Assembly (NCBI RefSeq): GCF_937920395.1
Contig: NZ_CALEVF010000029.1
Span: forward strand, 1 to 7,224
From: an uncultured Clostridium sp.
GTDB taxonomy: Bacteria; Bacillota; Clostridia; Clostridiales; Clostridiaceae
Direction: 5' to 3'
DNA length: 7,224 nucleotides
Position 1 is the stretch's first letter, and the number at the start of each line of letters is the position of its first letter. The notes beneath the pieces were generated by a model. That model worked only from the letters and a program-made list of their open reading frames with translations, was not told where the DNA came from and searched no databases. This document shows positions 5,745 to 7,224 of the stretch, piece by piece. The position numbers were made by a program, and so were the translations under genes.

Positions 5745-5944
5745 AACAAGTATATATTACGCGTATTGTAATACGAATAATGTATTCACTTTGCTAAGAA
5801 CTACTAATTTTATTTTTAATCAATCTACTAAAAAACATAAACTCGCTTCGCTCAAACATATGTTTTTCTTAACGTAGCTTAATTAAAATAAAATAAGAAG
5901 TTCTAAAGCACGCTTCAACGCATTATACGTAATATACACTTGTT
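5745..5944. repeat. About 200-bp imperfect palindrome, MITE-like element or bidirectional terminator
   Basis: The outer arms AACAAGTATATATTACG (5745-5761) and CGTAATATACACTTGTT (5928-5944) are complementary at 16 of 17 positions. The inner stem AAAAACATA (5831-5839) and TATGTTTTT (5859-5867) is perfect and encloses a 19-base loop containing CTCGCTTCGCTC. The intervening arms align as inverse copies with mismatches and small gaps. The left arm carries an extra small hairpin, CGTATT-GT-AATACG (5762-5775). The element fills most of the gap between the convergent YaaR and NAD+ synthetase genes. It could be a non-autonomous mobile repeat, an intergenic palindromic repeat, or a very long shared terminator. 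No clear target-site duplication is visible. Confidence 0.8.
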
Positions 5945-6012
5945 ATGCGTGTAAAAGCATTAGTTAGCAAACCTGAAAAGGAATGTTAAGCCACTACATA
6001 ATGTGTATCTTC

Positions 6013-7224
6013 CTAGAGGAAAGAATTATAACTAGCATCTGATGGCATTCTAAGGTCTCCTCTTGGAGAAACACTTATTGTTCCCACTTTGGGACCATCA
6101 GGCAAAGCTGAACGTTTAAATTGTTGAGTGAAAAATCTTTTTATAAATTTATCTAACCATTTAATTATTACGACTTCCTCGAAGTCATCTTTAAATGCTT
6201 GCTTTGCTAAAAATAATATTCTTTTAGGAGTTGCGCCTTGCTTCATAAAATAATAAAGAAAGAAGTCATGCAGCACATATGGTCCTACTATATCTTCAGT
6301 CTTTTGCGTTATTTTTCCACTTTTATCTTTAGGCATAAGTTCAGGACTTACTGGAGTGTCAAGAATATCTAAAAGAATGTCTGTAACCTGCTTTGAAGAT
6401 TCTTTATCTGCTACATATTTGACTAAGTATCTAACCAAAGTCTTTGGAATTGAACAATTTACAGAGTACATAGACATATGGTCGCCATTATAGGTGCACC
6501 AACCTAAAGCAAGTTCTGATAAATCACCTGTACCTATTAACAGACCACCTTCTTTATTTGCAAGGTCCATAAGAATTTGTGTTCTTTCTCTTGCTTGAAC
6601 ATTCTCATATGTTACATCATGTTTTTCTACTGGATGACCTATATCTTTAAAATGCAAAAGACACGCATCAACAATATTAATTTCGCGAAGATCAGTTCCT
6701 AAATTTTTGCAAAGATTTACTGCATTGAAATATGTCCTGTCCGTAGTACCAAAGCCTGGCATAGTTATAGTTATAATATTTTTTAATGGTATTTTTAATT
6801 TATCAAAGGTTTTAACAATAACGAGGAGTGCTAGTGTTGAATCAAGACCTCCAGAAATTCCAACTATTGCTTTGTTAAGCCCTGTGTATGAAAATCTTTT
6901 AGCAAGAGCCGATGATTGAATATTAAATATCTCTGCTGAGCGGGCTTCACGCTTAAGTAGGTCCGACGGAACAAAAGGATATTTATCAATGTTCCTATCA
7001 AATATGCCAAAATCTAAACTCTTAAATTCAAAAGGGATTTCGTTTACTTCAAAAGGACATATGGAAGTAGTATTTCTAAAGCTTGTGTTTTTTAATCTTT
7101 CACTATTCAATTTATTTATATCAATAATAGATGTGATAACTTCATTTTCTCTTTGAAATCTATTGTTTTCTTTTAATAATAAACCATTTTCACTAATTAA
7201 AAGATGACCACTGAAAACTAAATC
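6013..7224 (-). CDS. nadE: Glutamine-dependent NAD+ synthetase, C-terminal part (5' end outside window)
   Basis: Catalyses the last step of NAD+ synthesis: nicotinic acid adenine dinucleotide is adenylated with ATP and amidated, using ammonia from glutamine. The 403 codons present hold the end of the N-terminal amidase (nitrilase-like) domain and the whole synthetase domain. Fragment residues 1-38 (DLVFSGHLLISENG...) read in frame to the window edge and match the amidase-domain end of two-domain NadE. Next come FPFVPSD-like YPFVPSD (about 82-88), the ATP-pyrophosphatase motif SGGLDS (124-129), YENVQARERT (206-215), GTGDLSELALGW (231-242), QFKRSALPDGPKV (368-380) and SPRGDLRMPSDAS (386-398). 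This closely follows the Mycobacterium tuberculosis-type enzyme as I recall it. A TTG at 7108-7110 could be taken as a start, but it lies inside conserved coding sequence and has no ribosome site. The catalytic Glu-Lys-Cys triad of the amidase would be in the missing part. Confidence 0.95.
   Translation of the reverse strand, partial: DLVFSGHLLISENGLLLKENNRFQRENEVITSIIDINKLNSERLKNTSFRNTTSICPFEVNEIPFEFKSLDFGIFDRNIDKYPFVPSDLLKREARSAEIFNIQSSALAKRFSYTGLNKAIVGISGGLDSTLALLVIVKTFDKLKIPLKNIITITMPGFGTTDRTYFNAVNLCKNLGTDLREINIVDACLLHFKDIGHPVEKHDVTYENVQARERTQILMDLANKEGGLLIGTGDLSELALGWCTYNGDHMSMYSVNCSIPKTLVRYLVKYVADKESSKQVTDILLDILDTPVSPELMPKDKSGKITQKTEDIVGPYVLHDFFLYYFMKQGATPKRILFLAKQAFKDDFEEVVIIKWLDKFIKRFFTQQFKRSALPDGPKVGTISVSPRGDLRMPSDASYNSFL

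Noticed and set aside
5172..5944. Kinship between the 23-bp repeats and the arms of the large palindrome (both contain AGAACTT...TATTTT-like runs)
   Set aside because: The similarity is short and AT-rich, and does not hold in register beyond about a dozen bases; chance is the simpler explanation.
6707..6919. 70-codon open frame on the plus strand
   Set aside because: It is antisense to the ATP-binding SGGLDS region of NAD+ synthetase and is explained as a shadow of that gene.

Overview
The window reads as a low-GC, AT-rich Firmicute chromosome, most likely a Clostridium or close relative. The evidence is strong AGGAGG-type ribosome binding sites, AT-biased codon use, a YaaR/DUF327 protein, paired short-chain CHR transporters and a two-domain glutamine-dependent NAD+ synthetase. 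I see no phage, transposase, tRNA, rRNA or CRISPR.

Layout, left to right. (1) Positions 1-1016 (+): a lipoprotein of unknown function made of two head-to-tail copies of a 137-residue unit, with an operator-like dyad upstream. (2) Positions 1049-1109: hairpins, including a perfect 30-bp palindrome, separating this gene from a convergent one. (3) Positions 1116-4021 (-): a P2-type cation-transporting ATPase (891 aa) preceded by its own promoter, a yybP-ykoY manganese riboswitch aptamer and an overlapping intrinsic terminator. (4) Positions 4053-5135 (-): two abutting short CHR-family (chromate transporter-like) genes, upstream of the riboswitch on the same strand. (5) Positions 5136-5313: the divergent intergenic region, with three 23-bp-period tandem repeats. 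(6) Positions 5314-5736 (+): a YaaR/DUF327 protein. (7) Positions 5745-5944: a roughly 200-bp imperfect palindrome filling most of the gap between convergent genes. (8) Positions 6013-7224 (-): the C-terminal 403 codons of glutamine-dependent NAD+ synthetase; the frame stays open to the window edge, so the gene is cut off rather than starting at 7110.

The best supported functional unit is the riboswitch plus ATPase. The distal P1 strand of the aptamer is also the 5' arm of the terminator, so ligand binding should allow readthrough into an ATPase that would export excess Mn2+ (and possibly Ca2+). The CHR pair has no visible terminator before the riboswitch, so its transcript may also run into this switch. 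The least understood item is the duplicated lipoprotein. I found no clear multi-gene system that is entirely undescribed.
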